Assembly: GCA_963575745.1 (NCBI GenBank)
Contig: CAUYUJ010014327.1
Location: forward strand, 429,247-493,246
Reading direction: 5' to 3'
DNA: 64,000 nucleotides
DNA from: Prorocentrum cordatum
Taxonomy: Eukaryota > Sar > Dinophyceae > Prorocentrales > Prorocentraceae
A program made the translations under genes and the position numbers. Below the pieces are notes generated by a model, which saw nothing but the letters and a program-made list of their open reading frames with translations, did no database searches and was not told where the DNA came from. Shown one piece after another: positions 40,440 through 51,783 of this stretch (positions are counted from its first letter, which is position 1; each line of letters starts with the position of its first letter).

Positions 40440-42660
40440 GAGCCGTTCTGGGGCCATCTTGGGACCCTGTATGGCCGTCCTGAACGCTCTGAAGAGGGCA
40501 AGCCCGGGAAATGCGAAACGTACGTTTTCCCACGGGACTGGGAGGATTAGTTGGTGTTCAGGCTCTCTTGGGGCTCGTCGTGGAACCCACTTGGTGCATT
40601 TTGGAAGGCTCTTGGGCCGTCTGGAGGCCGTCTGAGGCGTTGGCGGGGTCGTCTGAGGGTTGCCTGGGGCCGTCTTGGGCGTCTCTGGAGCTGTCTGAGC
40701 ACCGTCTGGGGGTCGTCTAGGGCCATTATGGGCCGCTCTCGAGGCTGTCTTGAGTACCCCGTGGGCCGCCAGGGGCGCCTCATGAGCCGTTCTGGGGCCA
40801 TCTTGGGACCCTGTATGGCCGTCCTGGACGCTCTGAAGAGGGAAAGCCTGGGAACTGCGAAACGTACGTTTTCCCACGGGACTGGGAGGATTAATGTGTG
40901 TTCGGGCTCTCTTGGGGCTCGTCGTGGAACCCACTTGGTGCATTTTGGAAGGCTCTTGGGCCGTCTGGAGGCCGTCTGAGGCGTTGTCGGGGTCGTCTGA
41001 GGGTTGTCTGGGGCCGTCTTGGGCGTCTCTGGAGCTGTCTGGGCACCGTCTGGGGGTCGTCTAGGGCCGTCCTGGGCCGCTCTTGAGGTCGTCTTGAATA
41101 CCCCGCGGGCCGCCAGGGGCGCCTCAGGAGCCGTTCTGGGGCCATCTTGGGACCCTGTATGGTCGTCCTGGACGCTATGAAGAGGGCAAGCCCGGGAAAT
41201 GCGAAATGCACGTTTTCCCGAGGGGCTGGGAGGATTAGTTGGTGTTCGGGCTCTCTTGGGGCTCGTCGTGGAGCCCACTTGGTGCATTTTGGAAGGCTCT
41301 TGGGCTGTCTGGAGGCCGTCTGAGGCGTTGGCGGGGCCGTCTGAGGGTTGTCTGGGGCCGTCTTGGGCGTCTCTGGAGCTGTCTGAGCACCGTCTGGGGG
41401 TCGTCTAGGGCCATTATGGGCCGCTCTCGAGGCTGTCTTGAGTACCCCGTGGGCCGCCAGGGGCGCCTCATGAGCCGTTCTGGGGCCATCTTGGGACCCT
41501 GTATGGCCGTCCTGGACGCTCTGAAGAGGGAAAGCCTGGGAACTGCGAAACGTACGTTTTCCCACGGGACTGGGAGGATTAATTGTGTTCGGGCTCTCTT
41601 GGGGCTCGTCGTGGAACCCACTTGGTGCATTTTGGAATGCTCTTGGGCCGTCTGGAGGCCGTCTGAGGCGTTGTCGGGGTCGTCTGAGGGTTGTCTGGGG
41701 CCGTCTTGGGCGTCTCTGGAGCTGTCTGGGCACCGTCTGGGGGTCGTCTAGGGCCGTCCTGGGCCGCTCTTGAGGTTGTCTTGAATACCCCGCGGGCCGC
41801 CAGGGGCGCCTCATGAGCCGTTCTGGGGCCATCTTGGGACCCTGTATGGTCGTCCTGGACGCTATGAAGAGGGCAAGCCCGGGAAATGCGAAATGCACGT
41901 TTTCCCAAGGGGCTGGGAGGATTAGTTGGTGTTCGGGCTCTCTTGGGGCTCGTCGTGGAGCCCACTTGGTGCATTTTGGAAGGCTCTTGGGCTGTCTGGA
42001 GGCCGTCTGAGGCGTTGGCGGGGCCGTCTGAGGGTTGTCTGGGGCCGTCTTGGGCGTCTCTGGAGCTGTCTGAGCACCGTCTGGGGGTCGTCTAGGGCCA
42101 TTCTGGGCCGCTCTCGAGGCTGTCTTGAGTACCCCGTGGGCCGCCAGGGGCGCCTCATGAGCCGTTCTGGGGCCATCTTGGGACCCTGTATGGCCGTCCT
42201 GGACGCTCTGAAGAGGGAAAGCCTGGGAACTGCGAAACGTACGTTTTCCCACGGGACTGGGAGGATTAATAGTTAGTGTTCGGGCTCTCTTGGGGCTCGT
42301 CGTGGAGCCCACTTGGTGCACTTTGGAAGGCTTTTGGGCCGTCTGGAGGCCGTCTGAGGCGTTGGCGGGGCCGTCTGAGGGTTGTCTGGGGCCGTCTTGG
42401 GTGTCTCTGGAGCTGTCTGAGCACCGTCTGGGGGTCGTCTAGGGCCGTCCTGGGCCGCTCTTGAGGTTGTCTTGAGTACCCCGTTGGCCGCCAGGGGCGC
42501 CGCAGGAGCCGTCCTGGGGTCACTTTGGGACCCTATATGCCGCCAGGGGCGCCTCAGGAGCCATCATGGGGCCATCTTGGGACCTTGTCTTGGACGCTAT
42601 GAAAAGGGCAAGCCCAGGAACTGCGAAAATGCATATTTTCCCAAGCGAATGGGGCGATGT
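40440..42660 (+). repeat. 344 bp satellite, six units, with 688 bp higher-order structure
   Basis: The anchor gctctcttggggctcgtcgt occurs at 40562, 40906, 41250, 41593, 41937 and 42284 (periods 344, 344, 343, 344, 347), then a diverged copy at 42673. Units 2 and 4, and units 3 and 5, are nearly identical, so a two-unit repeat was amplified. Each unit holds one island (aactgcgaaacgtacgtttt or aaatgcgaaatgcacgtttt, then cccac-gg-ctgggaggatta). The period is not divisible by three, yet minus frames of up to 476 codons stay open. I treat these as compositional. Confidence 0.92.
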
Positions 42661-42892
42661 TTCGGTGTTCGGGCTCTCTTGGGGCTCGTCGTGGAGCCCT
42701 GGGCGCGTCTCGGAGACCCTCTTGGACCGCCTTCGGCCGTCTGGGTGCCTTCTTGGGGGCCTCCTCGTGCGTCTCGAAACTCTCTTGGGCCATCTTGGAA
42801 GCGCGCCGAGGCTTGCTGGAGCTCGCAGGGGCCACCGGGGGGGGCCGGTCCGCTGCAACCGATCGGCACCTCCGCGAGCGCTGGTCCGGCCA

Positions 42893-43012
42893 TAGTAGGA
42901 GAGATGGCGTTGGGCTCCAGCTTCGCCTCCCGCATCTCGCTCAGCAATGCAAGCGCCCGCTGCCACTGCCCGCCCTTCTCGCACGCGCTGATCCCAGCGT
43001 TGTAGCTGAGGT
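42893..43012 (-). pseudogene. PPR module 6: one repeat, cap lost
   Basis: L-S-Y-N-A-G-I-S-A-C-E-K-G-G-Q-W-Q-R-A-L, then A-L-L-S-E-M-R-E-A-K-L-E-P-N-A-I-S, then slip. The usual gactaggg cap is replaced by gaggtcgctttgggccttct. Confidence 0.6.
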
Positions 43013-43614
43013 CGCTTTGGGCCTTCTCGGGCGGCATTTTGGGCTCTCTGCGGGCGTCTTGGGGCCATCTTGGGGGTCTCGGGCTGTTTCGGAGGTCGTT
43101 GTAGGCCTGGTCGGGCGGGTTCTGGGGCCCGGTCGGGACTGACTTGGGAGTCACTTGAAACTCTCTTGGGCCGTCTTGGGGCCATCTTGGGCCATCTACG
43201 GGCCTTCTTGGGTCGTCTGGGGGCCCTCCTGGTGCCCTCTTGGACCGTGGAGAGGGCGATGTGGGAAGCCCCCAGGGCCATCATGGGCCGTTGTGGGCCC
43301 GAAATGGCGGGAACAAGAAAACCTTCGAAACCTTTGGAGAACATATAAGTTTTGCCACTTGGCGCCGTCCAGGCGGTCCTCGGGAGTTGTCTCTGAAGCC
43401 TTTCGGGGTCGTCAGGGGGCTCCGGTCGGGTCGGCTTCGGCCCTCGTGGGCGTCTGTGAGGCCGTCTTGGGGCGATCTGGGGGTCCTGGAGCCGTCGGCG
43501 AGCTCTCCAGGGGCCTCCTGAGGCCGTCGAGGAGCGCCCCAGAGGCTCTCTGGGCGGCCCGCGGGCTCTCTGGGCGGCGCGGGGCGCTGCCGCAGATTTT
43601 CCTTCTCGCACGCG

Positions 43615-43875
43615 CCGCGACCAGAATTGTAGTACAGATGACGTTGGACACCAGCTTCGCCTCCCGCATCTCGCTCAACAACGCCAACGCAGGCTGCCAC
43701 TGCCCGCCCTTCTCGCACGCGCTGACCCCAGCATTGTAGCTGACTAGGGCTGACCCATGGACTACGCCCACGACATCTGCTCGAAGTGGCGAGCGGTGTC
43801 TGGGCAAGCATGCTTGCTTCTGCCCAGTGCCTTGTACAGCCGCTTGCTGTTGCACAGTGCTGCGTGTTGCCACTC
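43615..43875 (-). pseudogene. PPR module 7: one repeat plus cap and upstream exon-like sequence
   Basis: A continuous 153-codon frame (43873-43412) begins M-A-T-R-S-T-V-Q-Q-Q, passes the cap V-V-G-V-V-H-G-S-A-L-V-S-Y-N-A-G-V and one repeat (A-C-E-K-G-G-Q-W-Q-P-A-L-A-L-L-S-E-M-R), and then runs into low-complexity P-R-R. The best example of cap plus repeat in one frame outside module 11. Possibly a short expressed protein, but more likely a fragment. Confidence 0.55.
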
Positions 43876-44249
43876 GCGGCTTGTCGTTGTTTCTTTTTTC
43901 GGCGTTTGCTGCTTAAGTATGTCGCGTCTTGCTGATTGATCCCGACCTCAGCCTGAAGCATTTGCAAAGGAGGGACGAAAATAACAGGCGCATCGGCGCC
44001 TTATTTCCCTGGGTGGCAGGCGCGGTTCCAAAGGTCTCTGAGGGATCTTCCCTCGGAAGCCTTCTTGGGAGCCCTGGGGCCGGCTTGGGGCGTGGAGGCT
44101 CCGAAGATGCAAGCAAGTCAGACTGGAGCCTTTGCTTCGGGGGCTAGAGGGGGGGTCCCCGGCAGTTTCGTTGAGGCGGATGCCGCTGCATCGCGCTTCC
44201 AGACCTACCTTGGCGTCGAGCGGCGAGGTGTCTTGGAAGGCTCTGGAGT

Positions 44250-44305
44250 CCGGGGTGGCTGGGGAAGGCGACGACGGCGACAGTGAGCAGGTCTGCGACG
44301 GCGGA

Positions 44306-44342
<37 letters not shown>

Positions 44343-44383
44343 GCGACGGCGACCACGACGACGACAACGGCGGCGACGCGACA

Positions 44384-44424
<41 letters not shown>

Positions 44425-44440
44425 CTCGGATTAAGACCCT
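44250..44440 (+). repeat. (CGA)n/(GAC)n codon-type repeat
   Basis: gacggcgacgacgacgac units of about 190 bp, adjacent to the 158 bp tandem array. Confidence 0.9.
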
Positions 44441-45180
44441 TCAGCGGTTGTCGCGGTCGCTGCGAACTTCCTTCCAGCAGGCCGTCTGGCCTTCAAACGC
44501 CTGTTACGATTCTGATTGTGTGCGGGCCCCTAGGGAAGCATTTGGCGACTTCCTGGGTGGTTCTCGCGTGACGACGACGACCTCGGATTAAGACCCTTCA
44601 GCGGTTGTTGTGGCCTCTTCGAATTTCCATCCGGCTGGACGTCTGGCCGTCAAACGCCTGTTACGATTCTGATTGTGTCCGGGCCCCTTGGGAAACTTGC
44701 GTCCTCCAGGGTGATTCTCGCGCGACGACGACGACAACGACCTCGGGTGAAGACTCTTCAGCGGTTGTCGTGGCCTCTTCGAATTTCTTTCTGGCCAGAC
44801 GTCTGGCCGTCAAACGCATGTTGCGATCCTGATTGTGTGCGGGCCCCTTGGAAAGCTTTTGGGGACCCCTGGGGTGGTTCTCGGGGCTCGTGTCGGTTCT
44901 CGTGGGAGCTTGCTGGAGGCCTCGGGAGCCTCTGGGGGACACTCTAGGGGCTATCGGGGCCTCTTGGCTGGTTCTCGGGCGACGACGACGACGACGACCT
45001 CGGAATAAGACCCTGATTCTGATTGTGTGCGGTCCCCTGGGGAAGCTTTTGGCGACCTCTTGGGTGATTCTCGGGGCTCGTGTCGTTTCTCGTGGGAGCT
45101 TACTGGAGGCTCTGGCGGACACGTGACCTCGAGGGGAACCCCTTGGCGACGGCGGCGGCGGGCGGCGGAAGGCGACGGTG
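44415..45180 (+). repeat. ~158 bp tandem repeat, four units
   Basis: The anchor cctcggattaagacccttca occurs at 44424 and 44581, with variants at 44741 and 44998 (spacings 157, 160, 257). Units share gcggttgt-g-ggtc, ggccgtcaaacgcctgttac, gattctgattgtgtgcgggc and cccttgggaagc, and each starts with a (GAC)n run. Confidence 0.85.
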
Positions 45181-45957
45181 CTGCGGGCCCCTTGGGAAGC
45201 TTGTGGGGCTCTCTTGGGGGCATCCTGTGGCCCTCTCGGAGCTTTCCTGTGGCCCTCCGGGGTCCGTCTTGGGCTGTCCTGGGGCTCCCCCGGGCCGTCT
45301 TGGAGCCCCCTTGGGCCGTCTTGGGGCTCTCTTGGGTGCCTCTGGGGCAGTGTTGGGGCGGTCTTGGCGGCTCATCCGGCCGTCCTGGACGCCCTGCCGA
45401 CCCAAAAAACTACTCTGCCACAAATGCACGTTTTCCTAATGTGGCGATTTGTAGGCTCGTGGGGGCCCTCTGGGGGTGCCTCAGGGCTCGTGGGGGCCCT
45501 TTGGGCGGCCTCCGGGGGCGGCTTGGGAGCGTCTGTGGCCGTCCTGGGGCCGTCCGCGGCGTGCCACGTCGATCTGGGGCAGTCTTGGCCCGTGCGCTGC
45601 GCGCTCGGGGCCGCTCGGAAGGCTCGGTGGCGGCCCCCCGGGCCGCCCGGGGCGGCCCGAAGTGCCCGAGGGCCCGCTGGGAGCGGCCCGGAGAGGGCCG
45701 GTTCGCTGCCACTGCTCGCCAACCCGGGGAGCGGTGAACAGGGGCCGTTTTCGATACCCACGGGGCTGTTTTCGGGCCCTCTCGGGCCACCCTTGGGCTC
45801 GCTGGGGTCCTCTGGGGCCGTCGGGGCAGCCGCTGGAGCGTTCCGAGCCGTCTCGGGGCCGTCGGGGCGCCGTCTTCAGCGTCTCTGGCTGGGGACTTCG
45901 GAGCGCCGACGTGAGCGGCTCGGAACCGCCGTGAGCCACTCGATGCACAGATCCTTC

Positions 45958-46135
45958 TCGCACGCACACGTCCCTGCATTGCACGAGGAGATGACGTCGG
46001 GCTCCAGCTTCGCCTCACTCATTTCGCTCAACAGCGCGAGCGCCCACTGCCACTGTTCGCCATTCTCGCACGCGCTGATCCCAGCGCTGTAGCTGACCAG
46101 TGTGTACCCGTGGAACAAGTCCGCAGAGGAACGCG
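45958..46135 (-). pseudogene. PPR module 8: one repeat plus cap
   Basis: L-V-S-Y-S-A-G-I-S-A-C-E-N-G-E-Q-W-Q-W-A, then L-A-L-L-S-E-M-S-E-A-K-L-E-P-D-V-I-S-S and a partial second start C-N-A-G-T-C-A-C-E-K. The junction here lacks the ctactac insertion and stays in frame for ten residues. Confidence 0.6.
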
Positions 46136-46929
46136 GCGGGGCCATCTCTGGGCCATCTTCGGTCGTCTTGGGCGCCTCTTGCGTCGTCTCCGGGCTTTCC
46201 CTGAAATCTCTTGCAGCTCTCTTGGGCCGTCTTGCAGCCTTGTAGGAAGTTCTGGGAGCACCCGGAGGACCTCGAAAATTGCACACGGAGGAGCTCGAGA
46301 GGGCCCGAAGACGGCCCCAAGAGGGCCCTCAGGAAGCCCCCGACGGATGCTACAACAAGCGGGTGCGCTGTGACATCCGTTGGGGGGACTCTTCAAACTC
46401 TCTGGGAGCGCTTGTGAGGCCGTCTTGGTATGCACCTGGGGCTCTAATGGGCCACCTCTTGGCCATCTTGCGACGTCTCTTGCGCCGTCTCAGGCTGTCT
46501 TGGGGTTCTCTTGCGTCGTCTTGGGCCGCCTTGGGGCTCCGCCTTGGAATTCTCTTGGGGGGCCTCTTGGGAGAGTTTTAGGCAATCTTGGAGCTGTTGG
46601 GCCATCGTGGACGCTGCAAGGGCCCCAGCGCCGCATATGCCAAACATGTTGGAAAACCCAGGAGGTCCTGCTGGGAGTGCTCTTGGAGCGCTCTGGGGGC
46701 CTTTCGGAAGGCTTTTCGGCAGCTTGGATGCCGTCTTGAGCTATCCTGGGGCTCTCCGAAGCCGTCTGGACGCCATCCTGGCCATCCGGAGACCATCCTC
46801 GACAGTATTGGAGGCATCTTCGTCGAACTTGGAAGCTTCTGGGACTATTTTGGGCCGTCTGGGAGGCGCAGGCCCTCCCGGCGTGTCCTCCTGGCGGCTT
46901 TGCAGCGATTAGCACCTTCCACACGCTGC

Positions 46930-47110
46930 TCCAAGTATTGTAGACTGGATAACACTGGGATCCAATTTCACCTCCCACATCTGGCTCAGCAGCGCCAGCG
47001 CCCGCTGCCACTGCCCGCCCTTCTCGCACGCGCTGATCCCAGCGTTGTAGCTGACTAGAGCTGACCCGTGGACTTACGGCCACGACAGCTTGCCCGCGTG
47101 CAGAAGCTGA
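46930..47110 (-). pseudogene. PPR module 9: one repeat plus cap
   Basis: Q-R-W-D-Q-R-V-R-E-G-R-A-V-A-A in one frame and A-G-I-S-A-C-E-K-G-G-Q-W-Q in the other. The repeat ends S-Q-M-W-E-V-K-L-D-P-S-V-I-like. Cap at 47050 (gactagagctgacccgtgga). Confidence 0.55.
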
Positions 47111-49130
47111 GATCGCTTGCCTGCTTGCCTGCTGTTTTTTGCACGCATAGCTGGTAGCCAGACACTTGTCTTCCCGACGTCACTGCCAGCATGCTGGCAG
47201 GCCTGGCGGTCCCACCTGACCCTCTCCCGCACACCACGGCAGCGGGGATGGCCGCCAGCCAGCCGCGGGCTATGCAGCGGCTGCTTGTTTTCTGCTGCTA
47301 GCTACTATTTGCTGCCGCTGATGGCTTATGTGCTGCCGGATATGGAGGCCGTGCTGGGGGGCCTATGGCCGAAACTATTGGGGGCCTCGTTGGGCCCTCT
47401 TGGGGCCGTCCTGGGCCGTCTCGGGGATCTCTGGGGGTCTGTTGTTCCGTCGTGGCGCTCTTTGGAGGGCGTGTCGGGCCGTCTGGAAGCTCTCCGAAGC
47501 CTTCTTTAATATTCTGGGAGCCCCCTGGGGCCGCCCTTGGGCTCTCTTGAGGCAGGCAAAGACCGCCCAGAGGGCCCAGCCCGAAGACGGACCGAGATGG
47601 CCCAAGGAGGCCCCGAGAACAACCCAGGAGGCTCGATAGGGGCCCCCAGAGGGCCCAAGGTGTCCTGCAAGGAGGCCAAGAATCTCCTCTGAAGCCGTCT
47701 TGGAGCTGTCTCGCGTCGAAAAGCCTGCGACGCAAAAGACATACATCTTCCTTTGGGTGTTGGAAAGCTTTGCAGTTGCCGTGGTCTTCTGGACAATTCC
47801 TGCAAGGCCTCTTGGGGCGTCTAAGGGCCTTTTGGAGGTTCTCTTGGAACCGCTTGAGATCTCTCGGGGGCCCTGCCTAGCGGCTATCGGGGCCACTTCT
47901 GGTCATCTCGGACATGATCGAAGGCTGTCTCTGCGACGTCTTAGGGACCCAGAGCCCACAGGGACCCGGAGGCAGTGCCAACGCCGCTGGAGGCCGAGAA
48001 AGCGAGTGGCCCACGCACTTGTCCCAGAATTGAGGGGATGATGATAGCTTCGGGCTCCAGTTTCAGAGTTTTTGACGTTGCGGCTCGCTCTTGGGAGCCT
48101 CGGGTTGAAGAGTTTACTGTGTCATCGCTCGCTCTTGGGAGCCTTGGATTGAAAAGCTTTTTACTTTACCGAGCGCTGTTTTATTAGGCGTCTGTGCGCC
48201 TTCTCAGTGGTCCTTGTGGGGGACTTTTTGGAGCCCTTCAGGGGCCCTTTCGGGCCGTTCTGTGGCCGTTTGGGGACGTCTTGGCGCCCATTTGGGCCGT
48301 CACTGGTCGTCTGGGAGGCCTTGGACCGTCTTGGGGCTCTCTGGAGGGCGTCCTGGAGCCCTCTTGCCTCGTCGGGCCCTCTTGGAGCCCTCCTGGAGCC
48401 CTCTCAAGCCGTTTGAAGGCCCCCTTGGGCCGTCTTTGGGTCCTCTTGGACCGTCTTGGGGCCCTCTTGGGGGCCGTTTGGGTCATCTTGGGGGGGTTTG
48501 GGTGGCTTCTTGGCCTGTCCTGGACCGTGTAACAACGCAATAGGCGGATATGCTGAAAATGTACGTGTTCCAATAGGAATGTGATCATGTTTGCCTCTTT
48601 GGCGTCCTCTCGGGCCCTCTCGGAGCGTCTTTGGGGCCTCTTGGACCGTCTTGGAGTCACCCTCTGAGGTCTTTGGGGCGTCTAGGAGGCCTTGGACCGG
48701 CTTGGGGATCTCTGGAGGGATTTCTGGGGCCATCTTGGGAGCCTCTTCGGGCCCTCTTGGAGCTCTCTTGTAGCCGTCTTGTGGCCCTCTCAATCCATTT
48801 GAGGGACCCCTTGGGCCGTCTTTGGGCCCTCTTGCGCCGTCTTGGGGCCCTCTTGGGTCGTCTTCGGGGGTTTTGGCATCCCTCTTGGTCTGTCCTGAAC
48901 CGTGAGACAATGCAAAAGGCGGCTATGCTGAAAATGTACGTTTCCCCGTGGGAATGTTACGATGTTTCCCTCTTCGGCGTCCTCTCGGGGCCCTCTCGGA
49001 ACGTCTTTGGAACCTCTTGCACGGTCTTGCAGCCACCTCAGGAAGTCTTTGGAGCGCCAAAGCGCGTCTCGGCACCAACTGAGGCCGTCTTGGAGCGCTG
49101 TTCGACCGTCTTAGAACCCCTCTGAGGTGC
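47090..49130. repeat. Duplicated block (copy of 30.48-32.75 kb)
   Basis: Same landmarks as 30.48-31.56 and 31.56-32.75 kb in the same order, shorter by deletion of one ~370 bp unit. Islands at about 47700, 48535 and 48905. Confidence 0.8.
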
Positions 49131-49134
49131 CTCT

Positions 49135-49290
49135 TGCGCCGTCGCGGGCGATTCGAGCCCGTGGTGGGGCCGTGGAGGGCTGATTTTATGCACTTGGGTG
49201 CCCACCCTTCTGTCACGCGCTTCCGCCCGCCATGTAGGAGAGAAACTAGGGCTGACCCGTGGACTACGTCCACTTGCGGGGATAAGAGGT
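49135..49290 (-). pseudogene. Cap of PPR module 10 (no repeat)
   Basis: aactagggctgacccgtgga at 49244 and ctacgtccacttgcgggg match the cap of module 15 at 60816. The minus reading V-V-H-G-S-A-L-V-S ends at the two-base-longer junction. The PPR repeat itself is missing. Confidence 0.5.
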
Positions 49291-49394
49291 GCTGCCGCAA
49301 GGCGAGCATGATGAATGGCGTCATGTTCGCCTGCCACATATCGTGGAGCTGCGGGGGCGCCAGGTAGCGCTGCTCGCCCGTCTGGGAGCCCCCA

Positions 49395-49415
49395 ACGAGC
49401 CCCCAACGACACCGA

Positions 49416-49446
<31 letters not shown>

Positions 49447-49452
49447 CCCAGC

Positions 49453-49522
<70 letters not shown>

Positions 49523-49545
49523 GCGGCGGCGACCGCGGGCTGCAA
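49395..49545 (+). repeat. (CGA)n/(GGC)n codon-type repeat
   Basis: gacgacgacgacgacggc and ggcggcggcggcggcg runs. The same arrangement, flanked by the same sequence, is at 60980-61080. Confidence 0.9.
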
Positions 49546-49549
49546 GGCT

Positions 49550-50190
49550 AGGCTGGCCCGATTCAGGGCCACCGGCCCACCGGCCCAGAGTCGGCGGTGC
49601 CGATTCTGGGCGCCCCCCGGCCCGCCGTCCCAGAGCCCCTCGCTCCCAAGGCCACGCGCGCCTCCGGAGCCACCCAGCCGAGTTTGGGCCCCCGACCCGC
49701 CGGCCGACTCTGTGCCGCCACGCCGCCGGCAAAGAATCCCGCCCGGCGCGCCCCGGGGCCGCCGCGCGGGCTACGGGGGTCGGCCAGGACGACTCTGGGC
49801 CGCAGGCCCGCCAGCCCAGAATCGACGGGACCAATTCTGGGCCGCCGCGCCACCAGCCAAGAATCCCGCCCAGCGCGCCCTGGGCCAATTCTCGCGCCTC
49901 TGGGGCGGGCCACCAACCCGCCCGCCAGCCCAGAATCGGCGGGACCCAGAATCAGCAGGATTCTGGGCCACCGCGCCGCTGGCCCAAAATGCCGCCCGGC
50001 GCGCCCTGGGCGTCCGAGCGCGCTTCCAGGGTCGGCCGGGGCGATTCTGAGCCAGCCTTCCAGCCCAGAATCGGCGGGCCGATTCTGGGCCACCGCGCCG
50101 CCAGCCCTGAAATCCGCCCGGCGCGTCCCGGGACGGCGCGGGCGCCCTGGGCCACCAGCCCGCCGGCCCAGAATCGGCGAGGTTCTGTGA
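49550..50190 (+). repeat. GC-rich tandem array, ~126 bp unit, about five units
   Basis: aagaatcccgcccggcgcgc-type anchors at about 49732, 49860, 49986 and 50107. Each unit also has cccagaatcggcggg-c and gattctgggccaccgcgccg. Minus frames read F-W-A-G-G-like repeats and stay open by composition. Confidence 0.85.
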
Positions 50191-50307
50191 CTGGCCCATG
50201 GTGCGCTTGGGGAGCCGTTTTTGGGCCGTCTTCTGGCCGTCTCAGGCCGTCTCTGGTGCTGTCTTCGGTGCTTCTTGGGCCGTGATCATGGTGCCTCTAG
50301 GACTCGT

Positions 50308-51783
50308 TTAGGAGCCTCTCAGCGCTTCCATGCGGCCTCCTGGAAGCCTCCTGGGGCCCTCTTGGGCTGTCTCGGGTGCCTCTGGGACCGTGTGGAGGCC
50401 GCGTGGAGGCCGTCCGGGGCCGTCTGGGGGTTGTCTGGGGCCGTCCGTCTTATTTGGCGTCTCTGGAGCAATCTGGGCACTGTCTGGGGGTCGTCTTGGA
50501 CCGTCCTGGGCCGCTCTTGAGACTGTCTTGGGTACCCCGTCGGCCGCCAGGGGCGCCTCAGGAGCCGTGCTGGGGCCGGTTTGAAGCGTTTTGGGGCTGC
50601 TTGGGGCCCTTGGGCTGTCTTGAGCCGCCATGGGCGCCTCAAGAGTCATGGTGGGGCCGTTTGAAAGCGTTCTGGCGGCTCTGGGGTGGGCCGTCTTGGT
50701 TGCCTCGCGGGTGGTTGTCTTGGCCGTCTGGGTCCGTCTTGAGCACCTATTGGGCCGTCCTGGGCGCCTCTTAGGCCGTCCTGGGGTCGTCTTGGGCTGT
50801 CTTGGGGCCCCCATGGGGGCATCTTGGGGCGATATGTGGCCTCTATGGCCGTCGTGGGCGCGTTGGCAACGAAAAGCAAGAAATACCACAAATATGCGTT
50901 TCCCAAAGGGAATGAAATAATTTTGGCCTCTTGGGGCTCTCCTGGGAGGTCCTCCAGGGCCGTCTTGGGAGCCTCCTGGCCTGCCTTGGGAGCTTCTGGG
51001 GCCGTCGAGGCGGCCTCGTGAGCGGCTCGGAGCCGTCTTTGGGCCGTCGGGGCGGCCTCTTGACCGTCTCGGAGCCGTCTTGGAGTCGTCTGGGGGCTCT
51101 CCGGGGCTCGCAGGGGCCGTCAGGGCGCGGACTGCGCTTTCCCCGTGGCCCGCCTTTCCCGCACACGGGGGCCCTTGCAGTGTAGTAGAGATGACGTCAG
51201 GCTCCAGCGTCGCCTCCCACATCGCGCTCAGCAGCGCAAGCGCACGCTGCCACTGCTCGCCTCCCTCGCACGCGCTGATCTCAGCGTTGTAGCTGATGAC
51301 GTCGGGCTCCAGCTTCGCCTCCCGCATCTCGCTCAGCAGCGCCAGCGCTGGCTGCCACTGCTCGCCTTTCTCGCACGCGCTCATCCCAGCGCTGTAGCTG
51401 ATGACGTCGGGCTCCAGCTTCACCTCCCGCATCTCGCTCAGCAGCGCAAGCGCTGGCTGCCACTGCTCGCCTTTCTCGCACGCGCTGATCCCAGCGTTGT
51501 AGCTGACTAGGGCAGACCTGTGGACTCCGTCCACGACATCAGCTCGACGTGGCGAGGGGTCTCTGGGCAAGCGCGAGGGGGTGCGGCTGCAGGGCCGAAA
51601 GGCAATCATGATAGCGTCGGGCTCCAGCTTCGGAGGTCCTGCTGCTTCCTCCCCCTCCTCCTCCTCCTCCTCCGCCTCCTCCTCCTCCTCCTCTTCCACC
51701 TTCTTCTCCTCTTTCGCTGGATTCTCCATGCCCTCGGTCGGCAATCGTCGATCCCACGACGACTCTCCCCAACAGAGAAACAT
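50308..51783 (-). CDS. PPR-repeat protein, three in-frame repeats (PPR module 11)
   Basis: 491 codons from the ATG at 51783 (the frame is open 33 codons further to a GTG). Order: a short N-terminal part, a Glu-rich run E-E-E-E-E-E-E-A encoded by a (TCC/GGA)n tract, then P-P-K-L-E-P-D-A-I-M (tail of a lost repeat). The cap V-D-G-V-H-R-S-A-L-V-S-Y-N follows, then three 35-residue PPR units (about 51510-51192) of the form G-I-S-A-C-E-K-G-E-Q-W-Q-P-A-L-A-L-L-S-E. The frame then slips at atctctactacactgcaagg, and the last about 260 residues are P-R-R/T-A-P low complexity from the CCGTCTTGGG tract. PPR proteins bind organelle RNA. Three repeats are few and no targeting peptide is obvious. It is the longest intact PPR frame in the window; the C-terminal part may be read-through of non-coding repeat. 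Confidence 0.4.
   Translation of the reverse strand: MFLCWGESSWDRRLPTEGMENPAKEEKKVEEEEEEEAEEEEEEGEEAAGPPKLEPDAIMIAFRPCSRTPSRLPRDPSPRRADVVDGVHRSALVSYNAGISACEKGEQWQPALALLSEMREVKLEPDVISYSAGMSACEKGEQWQPALALLSEMREAKLEPDVISYNAEISACEGGEQWQRALALLSAMWEATLEPDVISTTLQGPPCAGKAGHGESAVRALTAPASPGEPPDDSKTAPRRSRGRPDGPKTAPSRSRGRLDGPRSSQGRPGGSQDGPGGPPRRAPRGQNYFIPFGKRIFVVFLAFRCQRAHDGHRGHISPQDAPMGAPRQPKTTPGRPKRRPGRPNRCSRRTQTAKTTTREATKTAHPRAARTLSNGPTMTLEAPMAAQDSPRAPSSPKTLQTGPSTAPEAPLAADGVPKTVSRAAQDGPRRPPDSAQIAPETPNKTDGPRQPPDGPGRPPRGLHTVPEAPETAQEGPRRLPGGRMEALRGS

Noticed and set aside
40891-42321. 476-codon minus-strand frame in the 344 bp satellite
   Set aside because: The unit length is not a multiple of three, so each unit is read in a different frame; openness reflects lack of stops, not selection.
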